Positions 42,796 through 59,150 of a stretch of DNA of 64,000 nt are shown in pieces. Numbering within the stretch: the stretch's first letter is position 1; the number at the start of each line of letters is the position of its first letter. The stretch covers positions 9,492,152 to 9,556,151 of the forward strand of contig NC_067197.1 of the NCBI RefSeq assembly GCF_000699445.3, given 5' to 3'. The DNA is from Schistosoma haematobium (lineage: Eukaryota; Platyhelminthes; Trematoda; Strigeidida; Schistosomatidae). The notes beneath the pieces were generated by a model, which was not told the origin of the DNA, made no database searches, and saw only the letters and a list, made by a program, of their open reading frames with translations. Made by a program: the position numbers and the translations under genes.

Positions 42796-43384
42796 AACAT
42801 AGTTCATGCAATATCGAGTCACTTAGACTAGTGGCCACATTGTAACTTGGTCGTTAGCATTTGATTATCCCTAAGAAGTACCTGACACGCATGACATTGC
42901 TCACTCGCCACCCAGTGGTCAATCAGTTGTGAATATTAATTAATTTTCAATTTATTTATTTTAATGAATGTTCAGTGTTTATCGATCGTCGATTAAAATT
43001 ATCCATTTTGATTATGTCTAATGACTTAATGCATGCTAAAATTAAATGTTCTAAATAATTAACCGATAAACCACATCACAATTCAATTAACCTTTTCCCT
43101 ATTATTGATAATATACAATGTATATAATAATAATTATTATTATTATAATTCTCTTTTTTCGAAGAAACAATAAAAGAAATCGAAAGTCAACAACAATAAA
43201 ATTAGAGGAGAATTCGACAATAAAACCATCTCGATTTATTCATTAATCGGAAGGTGAATAAAAGAAAAGTTTAATGAACTAGATCTAGTCGTCTTTTTTT
43301 TGTATTTTTCATTTATGCTCTCGTGTTAGCCTATTAGTAGTTTGTTTCTCATTCGTATATTCATCCATGCATACCCCTCTAATA

Positions 43385-43414
43385 CACACACACACACACT
43401 ATCTCTTACATATG

Positions 43415-43446
<32 letters not shown>

Positions 43447-43447
43447 C
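43385..43447. repeat. (CA)n and (TA)n microsatellites
   Basis: A run of CA dinucleotides is followed within 30 bp by TATATA. Open frames on both strands across it are low-complexity artefacts. Confidence 0.9.
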
Positions 43448-44029
43448 ACGTATGTGTATTTATACAATTCTTCTTCATATACCTTACATTTTCCTCATTG
43501 TTTCTCTTTCGTAAAGAAGTAATAACGATATTAATCACGATCAAAATTTTCTCATCGAAATCAGACCCAATAATTGAATAAATGCCATTTTTTGTTTGAA
43601 AATAAAAGGTGGTCAAAATAAAAAATTTTTAGGGATAAAAAAGAGGAATTTTGTAAAATAAATGAAAAACAATAAAATGTGGTCAGGTAAAAGGAATGGA
43701 GGTCAAAAAGAAGAAAATAAAGAAGGAAACGAAAGAAGAGACATAATAAAATGAAATGAATTTAGGTCAATCATTGAATGTACATAAATGTGTATATGGA
43801 GAGAGAGAAAGAGAGTGAGGAGGAGAGAGAAATAAAATCGAAATTAAACACAGCTAGTTTCGTACATCTACGCATATGTAATATAAACTTAGGTAAAAGT
43901 TCCATTGTGAACATTTCGAATTATGAGGTTAGTAATTATACAATGGAAAGTAGTATCATTTTAAAGGTATCAAATATCATAAACTAAAATCAGTTATCAT
44001 GAATCAAAGATCTTGGTTTATTACTCTAC

Positions 44030-44260
44030 ATGATACTAAACTAGATTAAACTCAAAGCCTTCGAGATATGTAGGAGACATGCTATTCTTTAGACCACTAG
44101 ATTGGAATCCAATAGTTTATGATGATACTCTGTGAGTAGTGAAAATTATGAGATCGATATCGTTCAGAGTTTTGGAAGTACACTACTGAGGAATCTCAAT
44201 CTGAACGAAAATGATTGTACAATCTCATGAGGTTTTCAATGGTTTTTCATTTGGTATCGA
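44030..44260 (+). repeat. SINE remnant, very degenerate
   Basis: TACACTACTGAGGAATCTCAATC, then GAACGAAAATGATTG and TGAGGTTTTCAATGG, resemble the family A ribozyme and tail. The tRNA-like part is hardly visible. Confidence 0.42.
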
Positions 44261-44604
44261 TTCCTGAGGAAAATAGTTTTAAAATGTTACGTATTTTGTT
44301 CCCAATAACTGGATAACTTGAAATACTTTATCTATCTTAGAAGCTGAAATCATCAAACTAAAAATTCAAGTATATTGAATAGCAAATATTAAGTTTCATC
44401 ATAATCCGACTGAGTAACTAGATACATATTTATGCACTCAGTTAAAATAACACATTTTAAGTAAAAGCCATCAACACTATTAATTTATTAATACCAAAGT
44501 AATTGGAGTAGAACTTGAACATACAACTTAACGACTGAATGGCAAATTCTCTGACCAATAGATCTTAACACTTTATTTTTACCGAAAAGCTCTTTTATTT
44601 TTAA

Positions 44605-44740
44605 TATCAGAAGGGGTTTCATGCATATTATAGTAATTTTAATAGTTGAAATCATAAGTCCATTGAATCTAGACTATCATGGAAAACCTGAAAATACTGC
44701 ATGGCCGTTTCATCCTACTGTAGGACTCTTTTACTTTTTA
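44605..44740 (-). repeat. Family A tail fragment
   Basis: It begins ATCAGAAGGGGTTTCATGCA and includes AGTCCATTGAATCTAGACTA and GCATGGCCGTTTCATCCTAC, then stops within the ribozyme region. Confidence 0.7.
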
Positions 44741-45499
44741 CTCAACTGCATAATATCTTCAACCAACATGTACATTCCAACTCAATTATCAGTAAGGACT
44801 AGGCAAATATGACAATATTTATTATTCAGTGATCTGTCAACTGAATACTTTAGTAAGAACATGATTGTAGTGATATTGTACAAAAAATAGATTCAAATCA
44901 TCAATTCCTTCATGATTATATACAAGACTTATTGATTAGCATCGATTATCTTTAAATAATGATTAAAGAATGATTGTTTTTTTCTTTTCTTTGAAGCTTT
45001 CAACTCTCTTATCATGTAAACATCCGACAATCTATAGATATAGTTACATCATATTCCAATTCCCTCAAATTACTATACATTCGAGTAAATAGTTTCTAAC
45101 ATAAATAACTTGAAAATATTCTTTCAAATAGAAATAAACATTTAAATTAAATTAAAAATGAAAATATTTTCACACACACACACACAAAGTTAGTTATTAC
45201 CATCTGAAACGAATTCACGTAAAGTAAATAAACATTTCATGTTACCATTTCAATGGATGAATAGAGAACAATCTAAGTAAAAGAATCTAATCAACAACAA
45301 CAACAACAACAAAATCTTGAATCATAAAAAGGGAAATTGTTTAATTAAAAAAAAATTAAAACAAGAAAATTGGTTATAATGAAATGGAACATATCACGAA
45401 ATTAAGTAGTAGATTGTTTTATTATTTAAAATAAATATTATATTAAATTAGTAATCCTCTGTTGTTGGTGTTGTTGTTGCTGTTTTTGATTCATTTCTG

Positions 45500-45715
45500 T
45501 CATAATAAACTTCGAAAAAACAGTCTATTGTGGAAGAGAACAAACCAGCTTCCAACTGAAGAGGAAATTAAGAAAAGATGATGGAAATGGATAGGACATA
45601 CATTACAGAAATCATCAAACTGCATCATGAGGCAAGCCCTAACTTGGAATCCTGAAAGGAAGTGGAAAAGAGGAAGGCTAAAGAGCACATTACGTTGGCG
45701 TAAGTAAGTTAACAA
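45500..45715 (+). pseudogene. SR2-like RTE retrotransposon fragment
   Basis: The plus-strand frame reads LLWKRTNQLPTEEEIKKR, a stop, then [20 protein letters not shown] and [19 protein letters not shown]. This is the conserved C-terminal region of schistosome SR2-type RTE elements ([24 protein letters not shown]). One stop and loss of both ends mark it as dead. Confidence 0.83.
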
Positions 45716-47139
45716 GTAAACTTAGAAAATTTAGAGTTATTTCGGTTGTTTATTTTAATTTTTGGCCGTTAATACAATAGACTGGCTTTAGTTGAATAAC
45801 TATTAAAAGTCAAGAAATATAGGATAGATGTTTTGTTATAGTACAAGATACTTGATAGTGCATATTCATGAACCTATCCCAAATTATGGAATCCTAGACC
45901 ATCGATCACATGCGCGAAAGTCTAATCTTTAAACTACTGGGCTGAAACTCAACGGTGTACTTGTTTAACTTTTGTGAATTCATAATATCAGTCAACTGTT
46001 TGGTAGATAACTGTCTCACACTCGACGCAGCTGGACTCCATTAGCCATGGCTTTTTACTAGAACTTTGAAATTATGTTTGAAAATCAACCAATGATCGTT
46101 ACATGATTATTAATAAGTATAGGTGGTTTGTGGATAAGTCTAAACTTTTTTATAGTTAACACCACGTTCAGGTCTTAGTGAAACAATGGGTTAACTATAT
46201 AACTTCAATAAGTCTCAAAATTCATTGCCTGATTAATATGAAATTAGTGATCCTGCGATGTCATGTATATTATAAGACAAAAAAGATTGTAAATTCGATC
46301 ACGTATGTAGTCACTGATTTAGAGAAAATCAGTTCTTTACATCTCATCGAAATATTGAGAAAGCATTTACTGAAGCTATCAGATCCTGTATCGTGCTCAT
46401 AAGTTATGAATGTAGTTAAAGATGTGAATGAAGTGCTTTTTGCTTAGAATAGGAAAGAACGCTTAATGAAGATATTAGCCAGTTTCCACCAAAACACTTC
46501 CAAATGGGAATGTTGAAAATTAAGTAATCAATTCCAATTTATCCATCGACTCAGTAAATAAAGTCCAGAAACAAGCCTTACTTTAATTTTACATTCTGCC
46601 ATGAAAGTACGATAGCATTTGAAAACTGAAAATTAGATTAATGAATCCATGAATAGGATTTCCGAGCAATCATAACCGGAGTTAAACAATTGATAGCATA
46701 TATCTCATGATTCGCACTGGTTTTTTCTGAATAAAAACAGAGGAAAGCTCAGTGCATGGAAGTTTTCTTTAACCAATAAAATATATGTTCAAAATGAAAA
46801 TGTCCAAAATACGACCTAGTCTATAAACTACTATGTATCCATGTAAAGTAATAGACTTTTGAAGGAATGAGGAATATCTTTTAGCTCATAGTGAAGATTA
46901 GTGTAATTGAATTGAAGTTGTTAAGAAAGACAATGGAAACTTACAATTAAAACATCCAGTTAAAAGAATACAGCACTTCAGTATATTTATTAATCATGTG
47001 AAATAGTATGTATACCTTCTAAAATGTTGAGTTCTCTGTAATAAGTTATTCACTTAAACTACCTGTATCCTGACTGGTTTATAACTGGGTCACTCAAGGT
47101 CGTCAGTAAAATACAGTTTCACAGATACAACTATTATTA

Positions 47140-47535
47140 TCAGAATGGGTTTTTGTGGAGATTTTTAGAAACTTCACTTGTTGAAATCATGAGTCAGTTG
47201 AAGCTAGACGACCATGGAAAACCTGGAAGCAGTGGACGGCCGTTTCGTCCTACTATGGGACTCCTCGGCAGTGGGCATCCACGATCCCGCACCTCACGAG
47301 ATCCGAACCCAGGACCTAGCGCTCTCACGCCAGGCGCTTAACCAACTAGACCACTGAGCCGGTCGGCGTCCAACGGTGTTGATGTCTAACTTCAACCAAT
47401 CCACGAAGTTGCGCCACCGTACACCATTGTCTTCAGTGAGTTGATATCTCACAACAGACCTGGTTGAACTCCACTGGTAACGACTTCTCACTAGAACTCC
47501 AGGAGTTTCTCCTGAAGTCAGTCACTAGTGAGCAG
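47140..47535 (-). repeat. Family A hammerhead SINE, full length
   Basis: It has head, tRNA-like part (GGTCTAGTTGGTTAAGCGCC, B box GGGTTCGGATC), hammerhead and tail on the minus strand. The core reads CTGCCGAGGAG (a changed stem I and C3-U4 block: CCGAGGA instead of CTGAGGA), so it is likely inactive. The head ends at AGTCACTAGTGAGCAGGTGA. Confidence 0.82.
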
Positions 47536-47705
47536 GTGATTATTATTATCAGAATGGGTTTTTGTGTAGATTTTTAGAAATTTCACTTGTTGAAATCATG
47601 AGTCTGGGAGTCCCATACTAGGACGAAACGGCCGTCCAGTACTTCCAGGCTTTCCATGGTGGTCTAGCTTCAGTTGACTCATGACTTCAACAAATGAAAC
47701 ATCTA
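47536..47705. repeat. Family A palindromic copy next to full SINE
   Basis: The left arm starts ATCAGAATGGGTTTTTGTGT and runs to ATCATGAGTCT. The right arm starts mid-ribozyme (GGGAGTCCCATACTAGGACG, then GAAACGGCCGTCCAG) and ends ACTCATGACTTCAACAAATG. It lies directly after the SINE, and both share the unusual ATCAGAATGGG terminus. Confidence 0.78.
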
Positions 47706-48184
47706 TTATGATTAATATTATATCGATGATCATACATAAAATATCTAAATATGAATGATAACTTTTGCCAAGAAAGGTTATTTTGAATTGCTTAACTGTA
47801 AGTAATCAGTCTATCAAACATATTGGGTGAAGATTAATCAACATTGGGAAAGCCTTTTTATATCAAAAAATTAAATCACATTAATTACGATACAACAATC
47901 TATAGATGATCATTTTATCAAATGGAATTAACGTTAACTATCAAAAGGAAAGGTCAATGGGATATTAATTTGTAGTTTTATACCTTATTATATGGATTAC
48001 TTACAATAAGTTGCTTATCACAGGTCAATTCAGATTTTTAAAGATTAAATCATTCACATAGTGAATTAACATAAATTACTGATCACTTAAAATTGACGTG
48101 AAGATTATAAAATGAAGATAGTTAAAACTAAATGGTAAAAGCTGGATATCTCAGTATAAAAAGGTTTAGGACACTAAAAAACGT

Positions 48185-48345
48185 TTTAGTATATCTGATA
48201 TTTAGCTAGCAGTGAACTTCAGGACGCATATTTTGCTCTGTTTGGAACTTGTCTTCTGGACAGATCTATACCCCAGTGCTCATGCTGAATGCAGGTACAT
48301 ATAACTGACAAGTTCCAAATAGAAATAAATGGGATTTCTCGATTC
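48185..48345. repeat. Sm-alpha-like (family B) inverted pair, degenerate
   Basis: AGCTAGCAGTGAACTTCAGGACGC at the left (minus sense) is followed by GCAGGTACATATAACTGACA and AGTTCCAAATAGAAATAAAT (plus sense). Both ribozymes have decayed. Confidence 0.6.
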
Positions 48346-49335
48346 TAATACTAGTCATGTACCAAGTATACGAGAAATAAAAAATCCTCACTAAAATAAC
48401 TATTAGAATAGGTGATTTTGTGGAAAATACCGTCATTAACATCGTGCAATGCAACTAACTAATTCTATGTATAGCTGGCTAACTCAAGTTTATTGATTGA
48501 TAGTAGTTCTTTGAATTCCTTCATGTTTATTACAATTCGAATTACATGAGAGGAAACACTATTTCAGGGATTCAATTTCCTTGTCCCGTTCATATTCCTT
48601 ATCAACACCGGTGACTAGCTTGATGGGCGACTGGTTACTAAGCAGTCGAATCATAATGAATAGAAAAGGCTATTTACAGATGTTTTATGGATATAGATTA
48701 TCTTTATAATCCCGAAAATTTTCACCTGATCCAACTTCATAACCAGGTACAGGATAATGCTCTCTCGTCAAAAACCATACCTTTTATTCAAGGACTAGTG
48801 ATATATATACTGAACTATCTAAACCAAAGTAACTGGCTGACTGATTTAAATTTATGACCTAGTCACTGAAAATCGAGTGACTGGACTATCGAACCACCTT
48901 CATATGGTTACTTATAAATACTCTTAGCTTTAATCCTTTATTTTTTAGTTTAGTTATCATCTAGCAGTAATTTTCAGACTGACACCGAAGTGTTCACTAC
49001 CGATCTCCGGGTCATATTGAGTTTATAATAACTTTGGATCAGTCAATCTAAATTCAACTTTATGCAATTTATGATACAGTGTAACAGTTACGGCATGTCA
49101 TCAATTATACTATTTAGAAGCCTTAACAATCCATTGAAATTTAATCAAAAGTCGGGAAAGTGTTGGAAATTCTTAAACCAATCGTCACTCTTTAGGAACC
49201 TTCACGATCATTCTCGAAGATGGACCAAATGTTTGTTATTCATTTGGATAATTAACATTATTACCAAATTTAGCATACTCTGGAGATGCGCCTTAAATCT
49301 AAAGTTCACATATGACTAGATAAATAAAAATTGAG

Positions 49336-49362
49336 AACATAATCATCATCATCATCATCATA
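49336..49362. repeat. (ATC)n microsatellite
   Basis: A run of about seven ATC units in otherwise AT-rich DNA. Confidence 0.85.
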
Positions 49363-50009
49363 AACCTAGAAACCATACTTTACATGAAATAAGAATACAC
49401 ATTTACTCACTCATGCATACCCTTACACACGCATACATACATACATATATATACAACTGAATATGAATTAAACATAGATTGAATGATAAACGAATAACAT
49501 CAACTAATCAATATGTATTATTAACCAATCAACAACCAGGTATGATTTTCAGGTTAAGCAACCTAATGATATATTCTCTTTGAGTAACATAAATCGATAA
49601 TTTTTTTAAAGATTGAAATTACTAGATGATGGGAAAATATCCTTTTATGAGAGATATCTGGTTTTTATTGATTATTGTAGTTAATGTTCGTAGTATTTTC
49701 TCGATGGTCTCATTTTCATTAACGACTTATTTGTGTGTGTAAAATATGAACCAGTGGAATCGTGTTAAATTTTTTTGTGTTAAATATTCAGTTTTGTAAC
49801 AGTTCAAACTCTCAGATAAAATTGTTACATAGATCTGTGTTTTGCTTGAAAAAAAACACACGCTTAAATGTCATTCATAATACATAGACAACGGGGGAAT
49901 AGTAAACTAAGAGAGAAACTTGTTATTCATTTTACTATTATTGCATTGGTTATGTTGTCGTGCATTACAATGAGACATATATTTACGAAATCGGTAACTC
50001 AAAACATAT

Positions 50010-50480
50010 GTACATATTGAGTGAGACCCCCTATGCCCTGGTACGGCCGAGAGTGGGGTGGACCCGCCCTCCCTCTCGAAAAGCTCTCACACGGCCACGC
50101 GTATACAGACTCTACCAGGGAAGTCCTACTCACTACCTTCTCGTGGCGGGGATGTTGTTTACGAAAAGGAAAGGACGAAAAGCGAATGTCCGGCGCTTTA
50201 ACCGGATTCCAAACCAATGGTGCACATGGGCTCCAGTATCCTGCGGGAACAAATGGCGTACGAAACCAATCGTTGGTCACAGGCTACCATGGGACTGCAT
50301 CTCCTTACGATGCTCCACTGCCTTGTGGATCAGACCTTTAGGTCCAAGGCTTGGATGTGGCCCCCCAAGAAAACCACCTGCTTCGGTCTGGGCACCCGGT
50401 CAGTATCCCAGCCCTCACACAAATCGAATGATTTATGTGGCGCATATCTATTTGGTGCCTCCTTGTACCAATGTTTATGT
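50010..50480. other. GC-rich island, unidentified insertion
   Basis: About 470 bp stand out sharply from the AT-rich surroundings. Three plus-strand frames and one minus-strand frame are open for 89-176 codons at once, which is what GC-rich non-coding DNA gives, so none is called a gene. The 3' side ends in a TAAATAAATAAATAA run, as tails of non-LTR retroelements do. I do not recognise the family. Confidence 0.55.
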
Positions 50481-50984
50481 GTTTAAATAAATAAATAACT
50501 GAACTATGCATAAGTTTAAAACCATAAATTAGGCAAACTGGTAACTGTTAGGCATGCTAAACACCTTTAATGGATCTTAAGAGAGATCAACTAGATAATA
50601 TTTCTTTAGTGACTATTCAATACGGTTTCGAAAATTTGAACAGAAACAGTAACGTACTCACTAAGTCAAGATATTTAAAAATTGTCCCGAAAAATATGTC
50701 TTCTCATCCAAGTTGATTATTTTTATCGAATAATCTCTGGATCCACCATTAAAACATCAAGCTTACGACCGAATACCTCCAAGATCAGAATTATATCTTG
50801 AAATAGCAGATATTTTCCGTCATGCTTCGTATAGATTATAAAGTAGAAAAGAGTTTTACTTCATATTACCCTTCATTCCAAAACGTTATAATGATAACAA
50901 AGTATTACATTTAATAAAAACACACAATTATTATTTTTGATTAAGAAACTGAAAACATAGTTAAATTCATTTTGTATTGTTTGT

Positions 50985-51260
50985 TTGCTTAGGACTGCAA
51001 TTGATTAGTCTCTTATTGGCATATATACATCCTGTGTAGATGGCCTCGATACTGCCTTAAGTCACAAGCTTTATAAGCAAGGATGACTGATGGCTAGGGG
51101 TAGAATCCAGAACGCATGTTTCGTCCTATTTTAGACTCGTCAGCTGCAGGTACCTGCATCTCAGAGTTGATGTTCACTCAAGGATTCAAAATCAGTGCCG
51201 TTTGCTTCAAATGCCATCACGCTATCCACTTAGCTACTGAGTCTTGATAGCCACTAGCTT
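50985..51260 (-). repeat. Sm-alpha-like (family B) unit
   Basis: On the minus strand it runs from the tRNA-like part (ACTCAGTAGCTAAGTGGATA) through the hammerhead to the tail with ACTGCAATTGATTAGTCTC (plus sense). The B box is disturbed (TTGAATCCTTG). Confidence 0.8.
51105..51149 (-). ncRNA. Hammerhead ribozyme, family B, stem I shortened
   Basis: CTGACGA, stem II GTCT/GGAC, GAAAC and GTT at the cleavage position are present. Stem I is reduced to three pairs (CAG/CTG) before a G-G mismatch. The core could cleave, but folding is weak. Confidence 0.55.
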
Positions 51261-51294
51261 GTACAAGGTGGTGAAATAGAAATTCATTTTGTAT

Positions 51295-51415
51295 TTTTTG
51301 TTTGAACATCAGCTCTGAGATGCAGGTATATCCATCTGATGAGTCCCAAAGTGGAAGAGACGAGCGTCTTAAATTCCATTGCTAGTCATCATCCATCTTT
51401 GCTTATCAAAACATA
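51295..51415 (+). repeat. Sm-alpha-like (family B) inverted partner
   Basis: CTCTGAGATGCAGGTATATC, then CTGATGA and GTCCCAAAGTGGA mark a plus-strand hammerhead region right after the minus-strand unit. GAAA has become GAGA, so it is inactive. Confidence 0.75.
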
Positions 51416-51885
51416 ATTGTTTAAGACTTGAATATTCATTATGATAAGTGAAGATTCATAACTATGAAAAAGATTTGAGTATTATAATAAGATAAAACAC
51501 CAAAGTTGAGACAGAACATAATCAGGAATGATCTGGAATCAGAAATAAGTCGTTTATCTATGTGAGTGGGGAAGGGGGCTGGTTGTGAAATAAAGAATTT
51601 TTAAGTTTAGTCAAAAATGAAATCTTGAAGCCCATTAACAAGTAATAATTATTATTATTTAAAATAATTTAACACGAAGTGGTACATCTTTATTCTCTTC
51701 ACAGCAAAAGTTCTATACACTAAATTAATACCATTTAACTTAAGCATTTCATTTTTTTCAGTTATAATTACTCTTCAAAACATAATACAATGATCCAATC
51801 TACATATTGAATGATATATTTATCAGTAATATATGCTGTATATTATATTAATTATTAAGGAAGTGCTGATCACATTTCTATCTGG

Positions 51886-51966
<81 letters not shown>
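51886..51966. repeat. (TA)n microsatellite, about 40 units
   Basis: An uninterrupted run of TA of about 80 bp, 190 bp before the CTG/CTA satellite. Confidence 0.95.
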
Positions 51967-51969
<3 letters not shown>

Positions 51970-52151
51970 AGAGAGAGAATCTGTATAGTTGCTGCCGCTA
52001 TGTCTATCCATCCATCCACCTACCCAACCAATCATTATACAATCTACTTGGTTTAAATTCATTACATTTATACTTATCTTAAATTTTAATGAATTTTAAT
52101 CGACGTATAAATTCGAGTACATGGACAATATTGTACAGCAAGCGAAACAAT

Positions 52152-55444
<3,293 letters not shown>

Positions 55445-55909
55445 TTACTGCTATAATAATAATAATTACTATTAGCTCATTATTGTCATAATCTTTGTCA
55501 TCATTTTTGTACATACTACTATTTATAAACTTCCTATTCATTTTAAAAAGGGATATTATTTTAGTCGGATGATTTATTTTAAACAATACACATGAATAGT
55601 AAACAAAATATAGTTTATATGAATTCCTTTTTTCTTTTTCGTTGTTGCTGTTCTTGTTGAAAAATTTGGTTTTATAAATTCACTATTCAATTACTTTCCA
55701 TCTAGAAACAATAATAGTTATAATTATTTTAAATTAATGTACATGTTTTATATCACATGGGTGAACATTGGAAAAACAAACAGAAGCGAATGTGAACATA
55801 TTGTAAAAATGTTACATTGGTTAAATGTTTCCATATTGCATAATATAAAAAGTCTAGAAGAAAAACATTCGAAAAACACATAGAGACAAGCTTTTTTGAA
55901 AGGATATTC

Positions 55910-56185
55910 GGTGAGATTATAATTTATGGACGAACCAATCAGATTTACGACAACCAGCTTTGGATTTTGGCGCGAAATCCTATATATGCATTTCAATAAA
56001 TAACGTTTTGACATTTTAGCTGATGTTAGTTCGTCATAAAAACCTATTCTTAACCTTCAGCTGTAAATCACAATCCTTATCTTTCATACAGGTTTAAAAC
56101 CCTCATTTAGCCTTAATCAGTAGGTGGACTTCCTCAAGGCCACTTTAGCGTCGCTCAAAGGTCGTCCATAATTTATAATGTCACC
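55910..56185. mobile_element. Merlin-derived MITE
   Basis: The ends are GGTGAGATTATAATTTATGG and the complement of GGTGACATTATAAATTATGG. The order of internal blocks is reversed relative to 2152-2437, so it is inserted in the opposite sense. Confidence 0.75.
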
Positions 56186-56206
56186 GAATTATCTTCTAAA
56201 CTTCTT

Positions 56207-56494
56207 GGTGAGACTGTAAAATGAGGATGATCTTTGGGCGACGCTTAAGTGACCTTGAGAATCTCCACCTATTTACTAGGGTTAAGTGACGTTTATAGAT
56301 CAATATGAGGAGTTAGAATTATGATTTGCAGTTGATGGTTAGGGTTAGGATTAGATTTAGGGTTTTCATCACGAACTGAAATCAGCTATAATAACATAAC
56401 ACTATTTAGACATGTGGATGAGTGAATTTCGCGCTGAAATTTAAGACCTGCTATCCTAAATTTGATTGGTTCGTCCATAAATTATAGTCTTATC
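56207..56494. mobile_element. Merlin-derived MITE, second copy
   Basis: It begins GGTGAGACTGTAAAATGAGG, shares CATCACGAACTGAAATCAGC, and ends GTCCATAAATTATAGTCTTA. It lies 20 bp after the previous MITE and points the other way. Confidence 0.73.
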
Positions 56495-56589
56495 TAAAGC
56501 TTTTACCCACTTAGATTTTTGATTGGATTATTATGAGTTTATTTCAAAAAATAATAATTCAGTATTTAGTGGATGAATGGATGATGAAT

Positions 56590-56830
56590 GTGTCGCTCAA
56601 TTTTGCGAATTAGTTGGGGTTAGGCATTAACACCATTGGATGCCGGCTCAGTAGTCTAGATGTGAAGCGTTTGCGCACGAGACCGACAGGTCCTGGGTTC
56701 GAATCTCGCGAGGCGGGATCATGGATGTGCACTGCTGATGAGCCCTACAATAGGACAAAAGGGCCGTCCAGTGCCTTCAGGTTTTCCATGGTGATCTAGT
56801 TTCAATTGACTCATGATCTCAACTATTAAA
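56590..56830 (+). repeat. Family A SINE, 5' head shortened
   Basis: The tRNA-like part is clear (CGGCTCAGTAGTCTAGATGT, B box CTGGGTTCGAATCTCGC). The ribozyme has a consensus CTGATGA and stem I GCACTG/CAGTGC, but GAAA reads AAAA (G12 to A) and is inactive. Confidence 0.8.
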
Positions 56831-57839
56831 ATTCAGTATTTCACGAAAAAATGATTACACTGCGTTTGTAATAATGTTTCAATTTGTGGTTTTAAGCTGT
56901 TTGCCTCTAGCAAAAACTTTAAAAATAGAGTCAATACATTTTACTATCTACGTTTTATTCAAATTTATCAAAGAAACAGGTAGTACGAAGCGAAATGAAG
57001 TTATCGTAAGCTAAGATGAAGTTTGATATTCATGTAATTTTAATTCATGAAGATTCAAATATCAAGATAATAACAGTTAACAATGGGATACTAAAAATGC
57101 CGATTTGAATAAGTGAAATATCATTTAAATCTTGAAATAGACTTGAAACAACGGACTCTGACAGTTATCTTCAAATGACTGGGCAAACTAAATTAAATAA
57201 TTATAAAGTCAAGAAAAAGATTTATCATTATTAGGCAAAGTCCAAGTGAAAATTACTCGATTCCATAATTCGAAACTATCAGTGCCCATAATTTCGAAGA
57301 AAATGCTCTATATGGACATTGATTTCAACAGAGACAAAGTTTCATACTATTTGAAGACAACGATTTTTAATTTGCATAAACAGATTACTCTTCATTGTCG
57401 TTGTTAATGCTAGTGACCTGCAGTTGAATAATGTTCATCAATTACTTAAAGGACAAACTTTCACATATGATCACTTTCACATGAATTTATCAATTCACCT
57501 ATTCCTGTCAAATTATATATAAAAGTTATTAGATGTATACTTTATTTAAAAGGGTTCGAGAACATTATCTGGTGTAGTTGGAAAAAGGTGGAGATGACTT
57601 TATGAGGAGCTTTCTAGTTGTATACCGAACGTACTCCATGTTCAAAGATAAACAAAAGTCTACTAAATAACAGTGAGCTTCGTTTTATTAGCATTGTTAA
57701 AGCCTTTGCTTGTTGGTATTAAATTATCCCTCTTTTAAACGACTATCCCTTACTTAAGGGTTTATTTCAGAAAATTTAACAATGATGGTGACAAAAAATG
57801 TGACCATCAACGAAGTGATTTAATATTTCGTTTAATTTT

Positions 57840-58030
57840 AAATAAATTCAGCGCGCGAAAGAGAGTAAGCGTGCGCGCATAAGACCGAAGGTCCTGGGTT
57901 CGACTTCCCCATGTGCGATCGTGAGTGTGTACTGCTGAGGAGCCTCATACTATGACAAAATGGTAATCAGATGTTTCCAGCTTTTCGATGGCGGCCTGGC
58001 TAAGATCAGTTTGCGATTAAAACTGAAAAT
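57840..58030 (+). repeat. Family A SINE, degenerate
   Basis: The B box CTGGGTTCGACTTCCC and CTGAGGA are present. GAAA reads AAAA and the cleavage triplet is lost. A GC-alternating stretch (GCGCGCG, GTGCGCGC) precedes it. Confidence 0.65.
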
Positions 58031-58649
58031 TATTAAAATTAGTCGAATCTTACTCTACAATATGGATTTTACTTATGGTTACTTTATATACCCAGATAAG
58101 TGCACAAAAAAGAAATAAGAAATTCCTTGATTTTCTCATTTCTTATAATGGTATCTTCTGTTAAGCTATGATAATGAAGACAGTATGAGACACACATTAA
58201 CTGTGATATTTCACAATAATCGTCCTCAATCATAAATTAACTGATTAGAAATCCAAAGCACTGAAATTATCTACTGTGATTGTTAGATAAGTGATAACAA
58301 TACTAACATTCATTTCAGTAGATACATTTTGTCATTTTATTCTCTAATCATTTTCTAGATCAATATTAAACTATCTTGATGGTTCAACAATAGTCGAGTA
58401 GATATTCACTTCATAAGGTTTAAAGGGAAATTAGAGATTAGCTAACACTATTTTGTTGTTGTTATCAGTAATTATGAATCTGATGCAATTCTACTACTGA
58501 TTAGTTTCATAACTAGCAAACTGTAAATTAAAAACGAAGGTAGGAAGTTTTCCTCTCAACTTCAATATCATTAGCCTCTACTTCTAGGTAGTTACTCACA
58601 TAAGGCGATGGATGATAGGCTAGCAGTGTCTTGAAATATCCGAAGCGAC

Positions 58650-58800
58650 ATATCTAGACCCATGGATACCAACTCAGTGGTCTGAAGGCTAAGAATTCTC
58701 TAAGTCTGGTAGTCTTGTGCTCGGATCTTGGTGTGGCCTGAAGTTTCCGATTTTGAAGAGTTTCATATTGTGGAGAAATATATGCTTCTTGATGTTGAGT
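58650..58800 (+). repeat. SINE remnant
   Basis: GGATACCAACTCAGTGGTCTGA and GCTCGGATCTTGG recall the tRNA-like part of family A. The ribozyme is not recognisable. Confidence 0.48.
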
Positions 58801-59044
58801 GTTAATTTAGTTAATACCACTTCATGATTCAAACTACAAAATTTAAAGATCTTCATAAATCGCCCATATCATCAATAAAATAAATGCTTCGTAGATACGG
58901 TTAGTATCAATTGTTTAATAAACCCTATCCATAAATGCTAAACGATGAATCAGACGTCTTGGTTAGGAAACACATCTATGTCCACGAATGTCATTGAAGT
59001 AACTCGTTAATCAAGTGTAAGCTTAGGTATTGAGCTATAAGCTA

Positions 59045-59150
59045 CTTTCCGTTCTTGTTCGTTAATTTCACTGAACACAATTCAAAACTATTCCTGGTCA
59101 ATAGCTTTTCAATGTCTTATTGTCAGTTCCAGTTTATTGCGAAGGTAACA
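59045..59150 (+). repeat. Short dispersed repeat, copy 1
   Basis: TTCCGTTCTTGTTCGTTAAT, then TCAATGTCTTATTGTCAGTTC, match 60780-60890 with about one difference in seven bases. Identity unknown. Confidence 0.55.

Noticed and set aside
43326..43616. Overlapping open frames on both strands at 43.3-43.6 kb
   Set aside because: They run across CA and TA microsatellites and consist of low-complexity residues.
45500..45715. Minus-strand 71-codon frame
   Set aside because: Antisense shadow of the SR2-like fragment on the plus strand.
49960..50490. 176-codon open frame and three overlapping open frames
   Set aside because: All reading frames, on both strands, are open because the island is GC-rich and poor in stops. 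No recognisable protein family and no reason to prefer one frame.
55895..55912. ATATCCTT on the minus strand as donor partner for the AT-AC intron
   Set aside because: It lies at the edge of a Merlin MITE with no coding sequence upstream. It is probably chance.
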